Shown piece by piece: positions 1-8,975 of a DNA stretch of 59,835 bases (the first letter of the stretch is position 1; each line of letters opens with the position of its first letter). The translations under genes were made by a program, and so were the position numbers. The DNA lies in NCBI RefSeq assembly GCF_022809355.1, contig NZ_JAKZMM010000026.1:1-59835 (forward strand), written 5' to 3'. Under the pieces are notes generated by a model. That model was not told the origin of the DNA, searched no databases, and worked only from the letters and a program-made list of their open reading frames with translations. Source of the DNA: Parabacteroides faecalis. GTDB lineage: Bacteria; Bacteroidota; Bacteroidia; Bacteroidales; Tannerellaceae.

Positions 1-90
1 ATGGCAGGATGGAATTCTGATTTCCTCGTAGAACTACTTGATGCAGACTGGAATCCTCCTTGTAATAAAATAGATTCCAGTAAAAAATGA
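1..90 (+). CDS. Possible 3' end of a gene cut by the window edge
   Basis: Frame 1 is open from the first base to a TGA at 88-90 and reads 29 residues, including the stretch DFLVELLDADWNPP. The composition looks protein-like, but the open stretch is too short to be sure and I do not recognise the family. The first codon happens to be ATG; a complete 29-residue peptide is possible but less likely than the tail of a gene that starts outside the window. Confidence 0.25.
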   Translation: MAGWNSDFLVELLDADWNPPCNKIDSSKK

Positions 91-128
91 TTGTAATGCG
101 TCAGCCCTGTTTATATCTTATCTATTAA

Positions 129-216
129 TTGATTCACTAATGTGAATTAATTAATTCACAATTATGATTTAATTAATTTACCAATATGAATTGATTGCAT
201 CACACTAGTGAATTAA
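129..216. repeat. AT-rich cluster of GTGAATTAA-type palindromes
   Basis: The nonamer GTGAATTAA or its reverse complement recurs: TTGATTCAC (129-137, one change), GTGAATTAA (142-150), TTAATTCAC (151-159) and GTGAATTAA (208-216). The middle two form the perfect 18-bp palindrome GTGAATTAATTAATTCAC at 142-159, and CACTAGTG at 203-210 is a further palindrome. The rest of 91-340 is AT-rich with no convincing gene. It lies downstream of the acetyltransferase gene, so it may be an operator for something to the left, or a structured 3' region. Confidence 0.4.
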
Positions 217-340
217 ATAATATATAACTATTTTTTCAAGAGTTATATACGAGGTTAACATTAATTCTAATCTGTTTTTCAATAGATTAGACACTTGTAT
301 ATTTATTCGCAAACCACAAGTGTATAGGCTTATTTTTGTC

Positions 341-967
341 TCAAAACAAAAAATTTCCTCCTATCACCCGTTGAAGTTCCTCCAAAAACTGTGCGGCATG
401 AGCTCCGTCCATTTGTGTATGATGGAACTGGAAAGAAACAGTCAGGTATTTTCGGAAAAAACGTTGTTTGAATCTTCCCCATATCAGGAACGGATTATTG
501 AATATACCGCTATACATGCCTACTGCTCCATCTATCTCGTAGTGTACGAGTGCTGAGGTGCCGATCACCATGCTCTCCGTCAAATCATGGTTTCGGCAGG
601 TTTCAGCCACTTGCCTGGTCAGCCGGATATAGTCATGATTGAATTGAATCAGATCTGCCGAAAAAGGAATGTCGCAGGAACTTATTTCCCCTATTCTATT
701 GGCCACAATTGTATTCACGGCAATTGTATCATACTGAATCAGCTTGTCGCCGACCGGGAGCTGATAGAATTCTCTGATGCCAGAAGCAGCCTTGCCGATG
801 CACCAGCACATCAGCATATTCAGTTTCAGCCCTTTTCTTTTACTGGTTCTTACAAGGTTTGTCACATCAAGCGTTCTGAAAAACGTGACCATCGGCATAG
901 GAGCCTGCATCCACATTTCGTAGGCATAGGCACGTGTTGTCGTTGCGGGATTTACTTCTTTCTTCAT
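341..967 (-). CDS. CatA-like O-acetyltransferase
   Basis: The 208-residue product resembles the trimeric chloramphenicol acetyltransferase family, which moves acetyl groups from acetyl-CoA to a hydroxyl. The decisive motif is FHHTQMDG at residues 181-188, matching the HHxxxDG signature; His183 would be the catalytic base and Asp187 the structural partner. Length is close to the usual 210-220 residues, and the start MKKEVN is an ATG. Many such chromosomal Bacteroidota proteins are not shown to confer resistance, so the substrate is unknown; another xenobiotic or sugar hydroxyl is equally possible. The AraC regulator follows upstream on the same strand, 70 bp away, so the two may be co-transcribed. 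Confidence 0.8.
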   Translation of the reverse strand: MKKEVNPATTTRAYAYEMWMQAPMPMVTFFRTLDVTNLVRTSKRKGLKLNMLMCWCIGKAASGIREFYQLPVGDKLIQYDTIAVNTIVANRIGEISSCDIPFSADLIQFNHDYIRLTRQVAETCRNHDLTESMVIGTSALVHYEIDGAVGMYSGIFNNPFLIWGRFKQRFFRKYLTVSFQFHHTQMDGAHAAQFLEELQRVIGGNFLF

Positions 968-1037
968 TTCTGTATCTCTTAAATCAAAGAAGCAAAAATA
1001 AAGCGAAGCTGTAACGAAAGATAGAACAAATGAGACA

Positions 1038-1856
1038 TTATACGGGTGAAGTAAACAAATCGGAATACGGTTTGCATACGGTAGCCAGCGACAAAGGAGT
1101 ATATCCGCTGAGTTTCCTGAATTCCCGGATGAAATGCGACTGGTCCGAATAACCGCACTGATAAGCTATCTGGGCCTGACTGATGTTTCCGGCCGAGCAC
1201 TGCATAAGTCTAAGTGATTTCTGGAAACGCACAAGTCGCGCATACTCTTTCGGATTCATCCCGACAGCTGCAAGGAACAGGCGTTCAAACTGCTTCTTGC
1301 CCAGACAGGCGATGGATGCCAGTTCGGAAACCGGCCTATTGGGAGTAACATACATTTGACGGACAACTGCCGCAATCCGATCCATATCCACCTCACGTTT
1401 GGAAGCAAAGTTAATCGCTACCTGTGATAGCAGCCACTGTTCGATAAGACTTATACAAGAATCATTCTCTTCACATGCCAGGACACGGGCGGCAAGATCA
1501 TTCAGAGTTTTATTCTCCAGCCCATAACCAGACACTTCCGTATTGTAGAACAAAGAGATGGGAACATGAAGGAAGGCACTCATGGCATAAGGATGAAACA
1601 CGACCACGATCATTTCCACGCTCTCTTCTGCCTTGATATGCGACGAAAAATTCACCTGTCCGCTAATAGTCAACCTGTCCTGCCTCGTACCCAACTCCGG
1701 AATCAACAGAGCAGCTCGTTTATGGAATATAATCTGAGGGCAACCGATTGGGAAAGTATAAGTCTCAATCGGCTGATCACTCTTAAACACCCAATAATAC
1801 CTCACATAATCCCGCAACAGTGGGCTGGGCTTATAAAATCTGAATCCGTCTGTCAT
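1038..1856 (-). CDS. AraC-family transcriptional regulator
   Basis: The product of about 272 residues has an N-terminal ligand-binding-like half (DUF6597-like, beginning GFRFYKPSPLLRDYV) and a C-terminal AraC double helix-turn-helix. The second helix-turn-helix is the clearest: IAYQCGYSDQSHFIREFRK, the family signature, followed by SGYTP. The frame is open further upstream to a TTG at 1889, but the ATG at 1856 (MTDGF) is preferred because a TATCTTTG promoter element lies at 1887-1894, which would fall inside the longer form. It is divergent from the YdeI-like gene and upstream of the acetyltransferase; either could be its target. Confidence 0.85.
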   Translation of the reverse strand: MTDGFRFYKPSPLLRDYVRYYWVFKSDQPIETYTFPIGCPQIIFHKRAALLIPELGTRQDRLTISGQVNFSSHIKAEESVEMIVVVFHPYAMSAFLHVPISLFYNTEVSGYGLENKTLNDLAARVLACEENDSCISLIEQWLLSQVAINFASKREVDMDRIAAVVRQMYVTPNRPVSELASIACLGKKQFERLFLAAVGMNPKEYARLVRFQKSLRLMQCSAGNISQAQIAYQCGYSDQSHFIREFRKLSGYTPLSLATVCKPYSDLFTSPV

Positions 1857-1886
1857 CGTTCCACAAGAGTTCGCTTTTCGGAAATT

Positions 1887-1894
1887 CAAAGATA
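1887..1894 (-). promoter_or_regulatory. Bacteroidota -7 promoter element for the AraC gene
   Basis: TATCTTTG on the minus strand matches TAnnTTTG, about 30 bp before the preferred ATG at 1856. No clear TTTG is seen at -33. Confidence 0.4.
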
Positions 1895-1940
1895 CATAGT
1901 TTTAGGAGAATCATGCAGAATATAATTGGAGATATTTCGT

Positions 1941-1948
1941 TACTTTTG
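1941..1948 (+). promoter_or_regulatory. Bacteroidota -7 promoter element for the YdeI-like gene
   Basis: TACTTTTG matches TAnnTTTG and sits about 85 bp before the ATG at 2034. The -33 element is not clear. Confidence 0.3.
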
Positions 1949-2033
1949 AAATCGAAAACAGAAACAGCATGAATCTGCGAATCCATCTTACGGGGAAGCC
2001 AACATTGTAAAATGCAAATTGAAACAACAAACA

Positions 2034-2600
2034 ATGGAAATACATAATTTACTAGATGTCAAATCAAGAACCGAACTACGTGAATGGCTAATGCAGAACC
2101 ATAAAACGGAGAAAGAATGCTGGGTAGTCGTGAAACGTGGAAGACCTACTGATAACAATACTTTCTGGTACATTGACGCAGTAGAAGAGGCCCTGTGTTT
2201 CGGCTGGATAGACAGCACCACAAAGAAAATAGCAGCAGACGTAACAGCCCAGAAACTTTGTCCACGAAAGCCGCGAAGCAACTGGTCCGAACTCAACAAA
2301 GAGAGATGCCGTAGAATGGAACGGTTAGGACTGATGACAGATGCAGGAAGAGCCGTTCTGCCGGATATGTCGCCTAATGGTTTTATCATAGACAAGGACA
2401 TATTACAAAGGCTACAATCCGATCCGGTAGTGTGGAACAACTTCTGCCAATTCCCCGATTTATATAAGCGAATCAGAATTGACACCATTCAAATCAAGAA
2501 GAATCAGCCCGAACTTTTTGAAAGTCGCCTGAATAAATTCATAGAAAATACCCGAAAAGGGCTCCTTTACGGAGAATGGAACGATAACGGAAGATTATAA
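2034..2600 (+). CDS. YdeI/OmpD-associated family protein
   Basis: The 188-residue protein carries the YdeI-like layout: an N-terminal segment with ELREWLMQNH, then KECWVVVKRG and the family block YIDAVEEALCFGWIDS, and a Lys/Arg-rich C-terminal helical part. Proteins of this family are named bacteriocin-protection or OmpD-associated on thin evidence; biochemical function is unknown. The ATG at 2034 is preferred over the in-frame TTG at 2019. It is divergent from the AraC regulator with 177 bp between start codons. Confidence 0.75.
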   Translation: MEIHNLLDVKSRTELREWLMQNHKTEKECWVVVKRGRPTDNNTFWYIDAVEEALCFGWIDSTTKKIAADVTAQKLCPRKPRSNWSELNKERCRRMERLGLMTDAGRAVLPDMSPNGFIIDKDILQRLQSDPVVWNNFCQFPDLYKRIRIDTIQIKKNQPELFESRLNKFIENTRKGLLYGEWNDNGRL

Positions 2601-2866
2601 AAATACAGAAAGCTTTCATCTATCTCTATTTTTACTACCTTTGCCGTATACAGATTAAAAAAACAAAGATTGTTCAACCCTATGAAATGGCAAGTGTGCA
2701 TATAGCTACGCATTATAAATAGCATTCTCAATCAACGCTATTATTAATATACAGGCTTATTGAATAGGTCCGTATCTTTTTATTTTGCCATTAAATCAAA
2801 TTATCACATTGCAAATAAGTTTACGTCATCGGTTACAGAACTTGTTGCATTTAATCATGTTGAACA
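2601..2866 (+). promoter_or_regulatory. Long leader in front of the MATE gene
   Basis: TACCTTTG at 2636-2643 matches the -7 consensus, but a -33 TTTG is absent. If used, the MATE transcript would carry a leader of about 215 nt. The stretch contains only very short open frames and I recognise no riboswitch. A second, unseen promoter nearer the gene is possible. Confidence 0.25.
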
Positions 2867-4156
2867 ATGAATTATACATATAAAAGCATATGGCTCATCA
2901 ACTTTCCGGTTATGATGAGTATCCTGATCGAACAACTTATTAATATAACTGACGCTATCTTCTTAGGTCATGTAGGCGAAATAGAACTAGGGGCTTCTGC
3001 GCTAGCCGGAATCTGGTATCTAACCATTTATATGCTCGGCTTCGGATTCAGTCTGGGCTTGCAGGTTGTCATTGCACGGCGTAATGGCGAACAGCATTAT
3101 CCGGAAACAGGCAAGACATTCTTCCAGGGATTACTTTTCCTGTCAGGACTGGCCATTCTGTTGTGCACTATTTCGAAAGTATTCTCACCTGTGATTCTCA
3201 TCAAACTAATTGCATCAGAGAAAGTATATTCTGCTGTCATCGACTATTTGGATTGGCGCATTTGGGGATTGATGTTTTCCTTCCCATTTCTTGCCTTACG
3301 TTCTTTTCTGGTTGGTATTACACTTACAAAGCCCTTGAACAAAGCTGCGCTTACTGCCGTATTGGTCAATATACCATGCAATTGGCTTCTCATATTTCAT
3401 TTCGATCTGGGAATAGCCGGTGCCGCAATAGCGTCATCTTTTTCCGAATTATGCTCATTGATAATATTGTCTATCCATGTTTTACGAAAAATGGACAGAC
3501 AAGTTTATGGCCTGAATTGGCAATTTGATAAAGGCATATTGTACCATGTCTGCCGTGTATCAATCTGGAGCATGTTCAATCAGTTTATTGGTGTAGCCTC
3601 ATGGTTTGCCTTCTTCGTAGCCATTGAGCATTTGGGCGAGTTGGAACTGGCAGCGACAAATGTCATACGCAGCATATCCACCTTGTTTTTCGTCATTGTC
3701 AATTCATTGGCAGCAACTACCGGCTCATTGGTAAGTAATCTGTTGGGAGCAGGACAACAGAATCAGGTTATCCCGTTATGTAACCGGGTTATCCGTCTGG
3801 GATATGCTGTGGGATTCCCACTTATTATCCTTTCTATAATCTGTTTCAATCCGCTTTTCAATATTTATTCGGGTAATGAGAGCCTGCTACAAATAGCACA
3901 ACTGCCATTTACAGTAGCCCTGTTGAATTATGCATTTGCCTTACCGGGTTATGTATATATGAATGCCGTAACCGGAACAGGTAACACACGTACCACTTTC
4001 ATGTTCCAGGCAGTAACCATTATTGCCTATCTGATTTATTTATGGACGATAAGCAATTTCAGCACATCTCTGTCTGTATATTGGACAGCTGAATACTTAT
4101 ATGTGATATTGCTTGGAGTGCTCTCTGTTATCTATCTCAAAAACAGGAAATATTAA
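2867..4156 (+). CDS. MATE-family efflux transporter
   Basis: The 429-residue protein is almost entirely hydrophobic with about 12 membrane segments. Its N-terminus (NFPVMMSILIEQLINITDAI) matches the multidrug and toxic compound extrusion family, followed by the usual FLGHVGEIELGASALAG stretch. MATE proteins export organic cations or other small molecules in exchange for sodium ions or protons across the inner membrane. Length is slightly short of the usual 440-460 but no segment is obviously missing. It stands alone on the plus strand, 167 bp before the response regulator, which has its own promoter. Substrate cannot be told from sequence. Confidence 0.9.
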   Translation: MNYTYKSIWLINFPVMMSILIEQLINITDAIFLGHVGEIELGASALAGIWYLTIYMLGFGFSLGLQVVIARRNGEQHYPETGKTFFQGLLFLSGLAILLCTISKVFSPVILIKLIASEKVYSAVIDYLDWRIWGLMFSFPFLALRSFLVGITLTKPLNKAALTAVLVNIPCNWLLIFHFDLGIAGAAIASSFSELCSLIILSIHVLRKMDRQVYGLNWQFDKGILYHVCRVSIWSMFNQFIGVASWFAFFVAIEHLGELELAATNVIRSISTLFFVIVNSLAATTGSLVSNLLGAGQQNQVIPLCNRVIRLGYAVGFPLIILSIICFNPLFNIYSGNESLLQIAQLPFTVALLNYAFALPGYVYMNAVTGTGNTRTTFMFQAVTIIAYLIYLWTISNFSTSLSVYWTAEYLYVILLGVLSVIYLKNRKY

Positions 4157-4257
4157 AAGGTTAAATTCAATATATCCAGTCTGCAACCTGTTGAACACTG
4201 TATCTTGAATCTGCATATCCAATAATATTGGACAACATCCGGCTACAGTGGGCAGGC

Positions 4258-4287
4258 TTTGTTGTATTTAATAAAATCGTATCTTTG
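4258..4287 (+). promoter_or_regulatory. Bacteroidota promoter of the response-regulator gene
   Basis: TTTG (4258-4261) and TATCTTTG (4280-4287) are separated by 18 bp, close to the consensus. It lies 36 bp before the ATG at 4324 and therefore decides that start against the longer open frame beginning at 4228. Confidence 0.65.
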
Positions 4288-4323
4288 TATGTAAGAAAAC
4301 GATATATAAAGATCAATCAACAT

Positions 4324-5652
4324 ATGGTGCAAATTCTAGTAATAGACGATGAAGAACCTATTCGTAAATTATTAGCTCGAATAATAGAATTAGAAGGTTA
4401 TAAAGTATCAACAGCAAGCTGTTGTAGCGAAGCATTGCAACAACTGCGCAAACAACAATATGACGTTATTCTTTGTGATGTGTTTTTGCCCGATGGTAAT
4501 GGTATAGATTTCATTTTTGATATAAAAAAATATTCCAATGATTCGGCAATCATATTATTAACGGCACATGGAAATATTCAAGATGGCGTACAGGCAATCA
4601 AGAATGGAGCATTTGACTACATTACCAAAGGAGATGATAACCGAAAGATTATTCCTACTATAAATCGCGCTGTTGACGAAACGGAGAAAAAGAAAGGGAA
4701 AAAGCCAGCCTCTGTTGCCTATTCCTTTGATTCTATTGTTGGAAAGTCAAAAGAGCTAAAACAGGCCATAACACTGGCACAGAAAGTCTCTACGACGGAT
4801 GCCGCTGTATTACTAACCGGAGAAACAGGTACAGGGAAAGAAGTTTTTGCCCATGCGATCCATCAAGCCAGTCAAAGAGCTGCGCAACCTATTGTAGATA
4901 TTAACTGCTCGGCTTTCAGTAAAGACTTGCTGGAAAGTGAGTTGTTCGGCTATAAGGCAGGAGCTTTTACTGGTGCATTAAAGGATAAAAAAGGACTATT
5001 TGAAGTAGCCAACCATGGAACTATCTTTTTAGACGAAATCGGAGAAATGGCCTATGATTTGCAGGCCCGGCTTTTGCGTGTCCTGGAAACCGGAGAGTAT
5101 ATAAAAATAGGTGACACCAAACCTACTAAAGTGGATGTCAGGATTATATCAGCCACAAACAGGGATTTAAAGAAAGAAATAGAGAATGGTAACTTTCGTG
5201 AAGATTTATATTTCCGTTTATCCGTTTTTCAGATAAACTTGCCTCCGTTACGAGACCGAAAAGAAGATATTGAAAGTCTGTCATATATGTTCCTGGATAA
5301 ATTTGCTGCTCAACTAAAGAAGAAAATTACTGGAATCACTCCGGATGTGCTCAATATATTAAAAAATGCAGAGTGGAAAGGAAATGTTCGGGAACTTAGG
5401 AATGTCATAGAAAGATGTTCGATTGTATGCGAAGATCAAATAACATTCGAAGATTTGCCTTTGGATTTGCAAAGACGAAAATCAGAGGTTGCACCGATGA
5501 AAGACAGTTTTGAACTGGCTGAAATCGAGCGAATGCATATTATCAAAGTGCTGCAATACACCAATGGCAATAAAACAGAAACGGCACGTCTATTAAAAAT
5601 AGGATTGGCAACTCTTTATCGCAAGATTGAAACATATAAAATAAGTATATGA
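4324..5652 (+). CDS. NtrC-type sigma-54-dependent response regulator
   Basis: The 442-residue protein has three parts: a receiver domain (1-120; acidic pocket D9/D10, phospho-acceptor D52, K102), an AAA+ domain (~137-375; Walker A GETGTGKE 166-173, GAFTGA loop 213-218, Walker B DEIG 237-240) and a C-terminal Fis-type helix-turn-helix (~420-442). The intact GAFTGA loop means it should contact sigma-54 and drive open-complex formation. It converges with a histidine kinase at the end of the kdp operon, which suggests it replaces the usual OmpR-type KdpE. The start at 4324 follows the promoter; the open frame upstream is not coding. The target is inferred, not shown. Confidence 0.9.
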   Translation: MVQILVIDDEEPIRKLLARIIELEGYKVSTASCCSEALQQLRKQQYDVILCDVFLPDGNGIDFIFDIKKYSNDSAIILLTAHGNIQDGVQAIKNGAFDYITKGDDNRKIIPTINRAVDETEKKKGKKPASVAYSFDSIVGKSKELKQAITLAQKVSTTDAAVLLTGETGTGKEVFAHAIHQASQRAAQPIVDINCSAFSKDLLESELFGYKAGAFTGALKDKKGLFEVANHGTIFLDEIGEMAYDLQARLLRVLETGEYIKIGDTKPTKVDVRIISATNRDLKKEIENGNFREDLYFRLSVFQINLPPLRDRKEDIESLSYMFLDKFAAQLKKKITGITPDVLNILKNAEWKGNVRELRNVIERCSIVCEDQITFEDLPLDLQRRKSEVAPMKDSFELAEIERMHIIKVLQYTNGNKTETARLLKIGLATLYRKIETYKISI

Positions 5653-5661
5653 TACGAAAAT

Positions 5662-5702
5662 AACCGTTTATAAGCACACCTGTTAATTGCTTATAAACGG
5701 TT
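5662..5702. terminator. Bidirectional hairpin between response regulator and kinase genes
   Basis: AACCGTTTATAAGC at 5662-5675 pairs perfectly with 5689-5702 around a 13-nt loop. It sits between two convergent stop codons (5652 and 5733), the expected place for a shared terminator. Confidence 0.7.
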
Positions 5703-5732
5703 TCATACAGCGATAAGATCAGATAAAGCTGA

Positions 5733-7187
5733 TTATGATTTCAAACGTAATGTAAAACAACTTCCTTTTCCAACTTCACTTTCTACAGTTAAAGTGCCAC
5801 CATGAGCCTCAACAAAATCCTTCGAAATGGATAATCCCAATCCGCTTCCTTGAACTTTTGTACCGGGTACCCGGAAATAATGATCAAAAATACTCTGATG
5901 ATAACGAGGATCTATGCCTTTACCGAAATCACGAACATACATTTCAATATAATTATCATCCGTCTGACGGACACCAATAATAATACGGCCATTTTCAGGA
6001 GAATAACGGATTGCGTTCGAGAGTAAATTAGTCAAGACCCAAGCAATTTTCTCACTGTCAACAAATAATTTACCTATTTTATTTTCCGGATACTGTACTT
6101 CGATTTGTATGTTGAACTTTTCAGCTTGTACCCGATTGGCTTTGATGGCATATTCAATCAATTCGATGGGTTTTGTAATACGGGGTTTAAGCTGCAGCTT
6201 ACCAGACTCTACTTGTGTCATATTAAGCAGTTCGCCGGTGATATTCAGCAAACGCTCACTATTATCCTGAATACTTTGCGCCAATTCTTTCTGTTCATCA
6301 TTCAAGTCTCCAATCCGACTGTCCTCGAGTAACTGTAAACTCATCATGATGGCAGAAATAGGTGTTTTCAACTCGTGTGATATGGTCGAAATGAAAGTGG
6401 TCTTGGCAGAATCCAGTTCCTTGAACTCCGTGATATTCTTAAGCATAATAACGTATCCCTCGTTCATAGAACCGGAGTTATTATTCCCGGACTTCTTAAT
6501 CTGCATATATTTCATCTGGAAATAACTTTCCTTATTGTCAGCATATATTTTTAGAGGTTCCGTTTTACTGACTTTATTGTCTTTTTGTGAGTCCATCAGT
6601 TCACGTATGAGCCTTCTCAGCAAATCATTTCTCATAGAAATATCCTGAGCTGGTTTTTGTAAGGCCTCTTCGCGCTTTAAATTAAGGACATTCAAAGCTT
6701 CATCATTTATAAACAAAATGGTTAACTCATTATCCAAGCCTATAATAGGTTCTTTCACACTATTGATAATGGTTTCCATATAATTCTTCGCTGCCTTTAT
6801 TTGTGCCAGTGTACTTGAATGATAATCAGACAACCGCTTAGCCATTCTATTGAAGTTTTCAGAAACTTCTGCAAATTCATGGCTTTCCAGATTTAATCTA
6901 CAATCATAATTATGATTGGCTATATCTTTTATTCCGTCGATAATCTTTTTGATCGGTTTATTAAAATAAGAAGGAAGGATTGTCAGCATGAAAATACCAA
7001 TCACAATACAAAAGCCTCCAATAGTAGAGATCCAAAGCAGTGCGCGTTGTAATCCAGGACCTGCAGCAGGACTATTAGGTTCTGTTGCTGTCAGAATCTG
7101 TAAGTTTACAATAGAAAGTGAGACCAGAAGTACAATCATAGCCACAAGTACTCCTATTGCCAGGGTCAATTTTGTCTTAATATTCAT
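5733..7187 (-). CDS. Membrane histidine kinase with HAMP and PAS domains, Kdp-associated
   Basis: The 484-residue kinase has two membrane helices (~8-30 and ~50-72) with only about 20 residues between them, a HAMP-like linker, a PAS-like domain (~135-255), HisKA with the phospho-acceptor His271 in ISHELKTP, and HATPase_c with N-box NLLSNAIRYSPENG, G1 DFGKG and G2 GSGLGL (447-452). The near absence of a periplasmic loop points to sensing in the membrane or cytoplasm. It follows the kdpD fragment by 11 bp. In enterobacteria these modules are part of one KdpD; here the kinase is a separate protein that lacks the four-helix KdpD membrane domain. The probable partner is the convergent NtrC-type regulator. 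Confidence 0.9.
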   Translation of the reverse strand: MNIKTKLTLAIGVLVAMIVLLVSLSIVNLQILTATEPNSPAAGPGLQRALLWISTIGGFCIVIGIFMLTILPSYFNKPIKKIIDGIKDIANHNYDCRLNLESHEFAEVSENFNRMAKRLSDYHSSTLAQIKAAKNYMETIINSVKEPIIGLDNELTILFINDEALNVLNLKREEALQKPAQDISMRNDLLRRLIRELMDSQKDNKVSKTEPLKIYADNKESYFQMKYMQIKKSGNNNSGSMNEGYVIMLKNITEFKELDSAKTTFISTISHELKTPISAIMMSLQLLEDSRIGDLNDEQKELAQSIQDNSERLLNITGELLNMTQVESGKLQLKPRITKPIELIEYAIKANRVQAEKFNIQIEVQYPENKIGKLFVDSEKIAWVLTNLLSNAIRYSPENGRIIIGVRQTDDNYIEMYVRDFGKGIDPRYHQSIFDHYFRVPGTKVQGSGLGLSISKDFVEAHGGTLTVESEVGKGSCFTLRLKS

Positions 7188-7198
7188 AACACATTTTT

Positions 7199-8326
7199 TT
7201 ATTGCGGAAAGATAATCAATTTTATATCCATTGCTGAAAGATTCTTAAGAAAATATCCATAGCGATGTATTTTAAAAATCTTACTCCAATTTAAAGTCGG
7301 TTGCCCAATACAAACGGTTGTAATATGCCGTTCATGACATACATCAATAATAGCCTGTATAATATCAGGTGAAGCAACTTGTATCAATTCACCACCCAGT
7401 TCAGTCACCAGTTTAAAATGGTTGAGTAAATGCCTCTGGACAGACAAATTGATCCTATCAGGACTTTCAGAAGGCGTCTGAACATATAGAGCCATAAAAT
7501 CGGTATTATATCGGGAAGCAAGCCGTGCGGTACGGCGTATGATATGTCTCGGGGTTTTCGCGTTACTGCTTATGCAAGCAAGGTATAATTCCCGGTGAAC
7601 CGCTTTTTCTTCGGGGATTACTTCCGTCTCAACTTTCTTTTCAACCCTAAATGCCACTTCCTTAAGAGCCAATTCCCGTAATTGAAGTATATTTTCCGTC
7701 TTGAAGAAATTACTGAGGGCAGTTTGTATTTTCTCCGTTTTATATATTTTCCCGGCTTTCAAGCGATTGATAAGTTCCTCAGCCGTCAGATCAATATTCA
7801 CAACCTCATCTGCTTCCTCTAACACCTTATCAGGAATGCGTTCCTTCACTTCAATCCCGGCTATGCCTTTAATATCTTCATTCAGACTTTCAATATGTTG
7901 AATATTAACAGCCGATATAACATTAATACCGGCCTCTAAAAGATCCATTACATCTTGCCAGCGCTTTTCATTTCGGCAACCGTCAACGTTGGTATGTGCA
8001 AGTTCATCAACGATTACCAGCTCTGGATGCAACTGAAGGATGGCGTCCAAATCCATTTCCTCCAGTTCTTTCCCTTTGTAAAATATCTTCTTACGAGGAA
8101 TAACAGGTAATCCTTTTAGCTGCGCTTCTGTGCCTGCCCGTCCATGCGTCTCAACATAACCAATCTGTACGTCAATACCGTTGTCCAACATTTCATGTGC
8201 TTCTTGCAACATCTTGTATGTCTTACCCACACCGGCAATCATTCCGATATAGATCTTAAAAACACCTCGTTGTGAGCGTTTTATCAGATTTAAGAAATGA
8301 CGTACACTTTCTTCTCTATTTGCCAT
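7199..8326 (-). CDS. kdpD: KdpD N-terminal sensor protein (KdpD + USP domains only)
   Basis: The 375 residues correspond to the cytoplasmic N-terminal part of KdpD: the KdpD domain (~20-230) with Walker A GMIAGVGKT at 28-36, the family stretch VIVDELAHTNVDG, and a universal-stress-protein-like domain (~245-375). There is no membrane or kinase part, so it is not a full-length sensor (about 890 residues in E. coli). In E. coli this part binds ATP and c-di-AMP or potassium-related signals and tunes kinase output; here it would have to act in trans on the kinase encoded next. It lies 41 bp after kdpC in the same transcription unit. Confidence 0.9.
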   Translation of the reverse strand: MANREESVRHFLNLIKRSQRGVFKIYIGMIAGVGKTYKMLQEAHEMLDNGIDVQIGYVETHGRAGTEAQLKGLPVIPRKKIFYKGKELEEMDLDAILQLHPELVIVDELAHTNVDGCRNEKRWQDVMDLLEAGINVISAVNIQHIESLNEDIKGIAGIEVKERIPDKVLEEADEVVNIDLTAEELINRLKAGKIYKTEKIQTALSNFFKTENILQLRELALKEVAFRVEKKVETEVIPEEKAVHRELYLACISSNAKTPRHIIRRTARLASRYNTDFMALYVQTPSESPDRINLSVQRHLLNHFKLVTELGGELIQVASPDIIQAIIDVCHERHITTVCIGQPTLNWSKIFKIHRYGYFLKNLSAMDIKLIIFPQ

Positions 8327-8367
8327 TATTTATATACATTTATTTCCAGTACTGTCAAGTTCATGAA

Positions 8368-8952
8368 TCAGTCTATAGTCGGATTCGCTTCTTCCAGAGC
8401 CACATTCAGTTTTAATACATTAATTTTTGCAGGGCCGAATAAGCCGAACAAAGGTTTTTCTACCATTTTATCGACAATGGCTTTCACATCAGATTCACTC
8501 ATTCCTCTGGCCTCTGCAACACGTTTTACCTGTATATACGCACATTCAGGTGTTATGTCAGGATCAAGACCAGAAGCACTTGCTGTAACCATTTCGGCAG
8601 GAACATCTTCGCGTTTCAAATACGGATGATGAACCAGAAATGTATCAATTCTTGCTTCTACCTCAGCAAGATATTCCTCATTAGTTACTCCCTTATTGCT
8701 ACCGGCTGAACTTGTACCGTCATAGCCGGAACCGGCACATGAAGGTCTACTCCAGAAGAATACATCTTTAGTGAAGACTTGTCCGACATTTGCTACACCT
8801 ACAACTTTACCGTTGAGTTTTACCGTTTCAGCATTTCCTCCTTCACCAGGAGCTGCCAATTGTGCGAAAATCCATAATACCAATATATAACATACCGAAA
8901 AGAATACACAAAACACCCATGTAATTCGGATTGATCTCATCAAATTTTTCAT
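8368..8952 (-). CDS. kdpC: Potassium-transporting ATPase subunit C
   Basis: KdpC is the single-span accessory subunit that stabilises the KdpFABC potassium pump and raises nucleotide affinity. The 194-residue product has one N-terminal membrane helix (~10-32) and the conserved periplasmic blocks FFWSRPSCAGSGYDGTSSAGS and ASASGLDPDITPECAYIQ typical of the family. Length is normal. It follows kdpB with a 23-bp gap. Confidence 0.95.
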   Translation of the reverse strand: MKNLMRSIRITWVFCVFFSVCYILVLWIFAQLAAPGEGGNAETVKLNGKVVGVANVGQVFTKDVFFWSRPSCAGSGYDGTSSAGSNKGVTNEEYLAEVEARIDTFLVHHPYLKREDVPAEMVTASASGLDPDITPECAYIQVKRVAEARGMSESDVKAIVDKMVEKPLFGLFGPAKINVLKLNVALEEANPTID

Positions 8953-8975
8953 AACTGTCTTTTTTGTTTTTATTA

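Noticed and set aside
4228-4323. N-terminal extension of the response regulator
   Set aside because: It contains the gene's own promoter (4258-4287), and the receiver domain begins right at the 4324 ATG.
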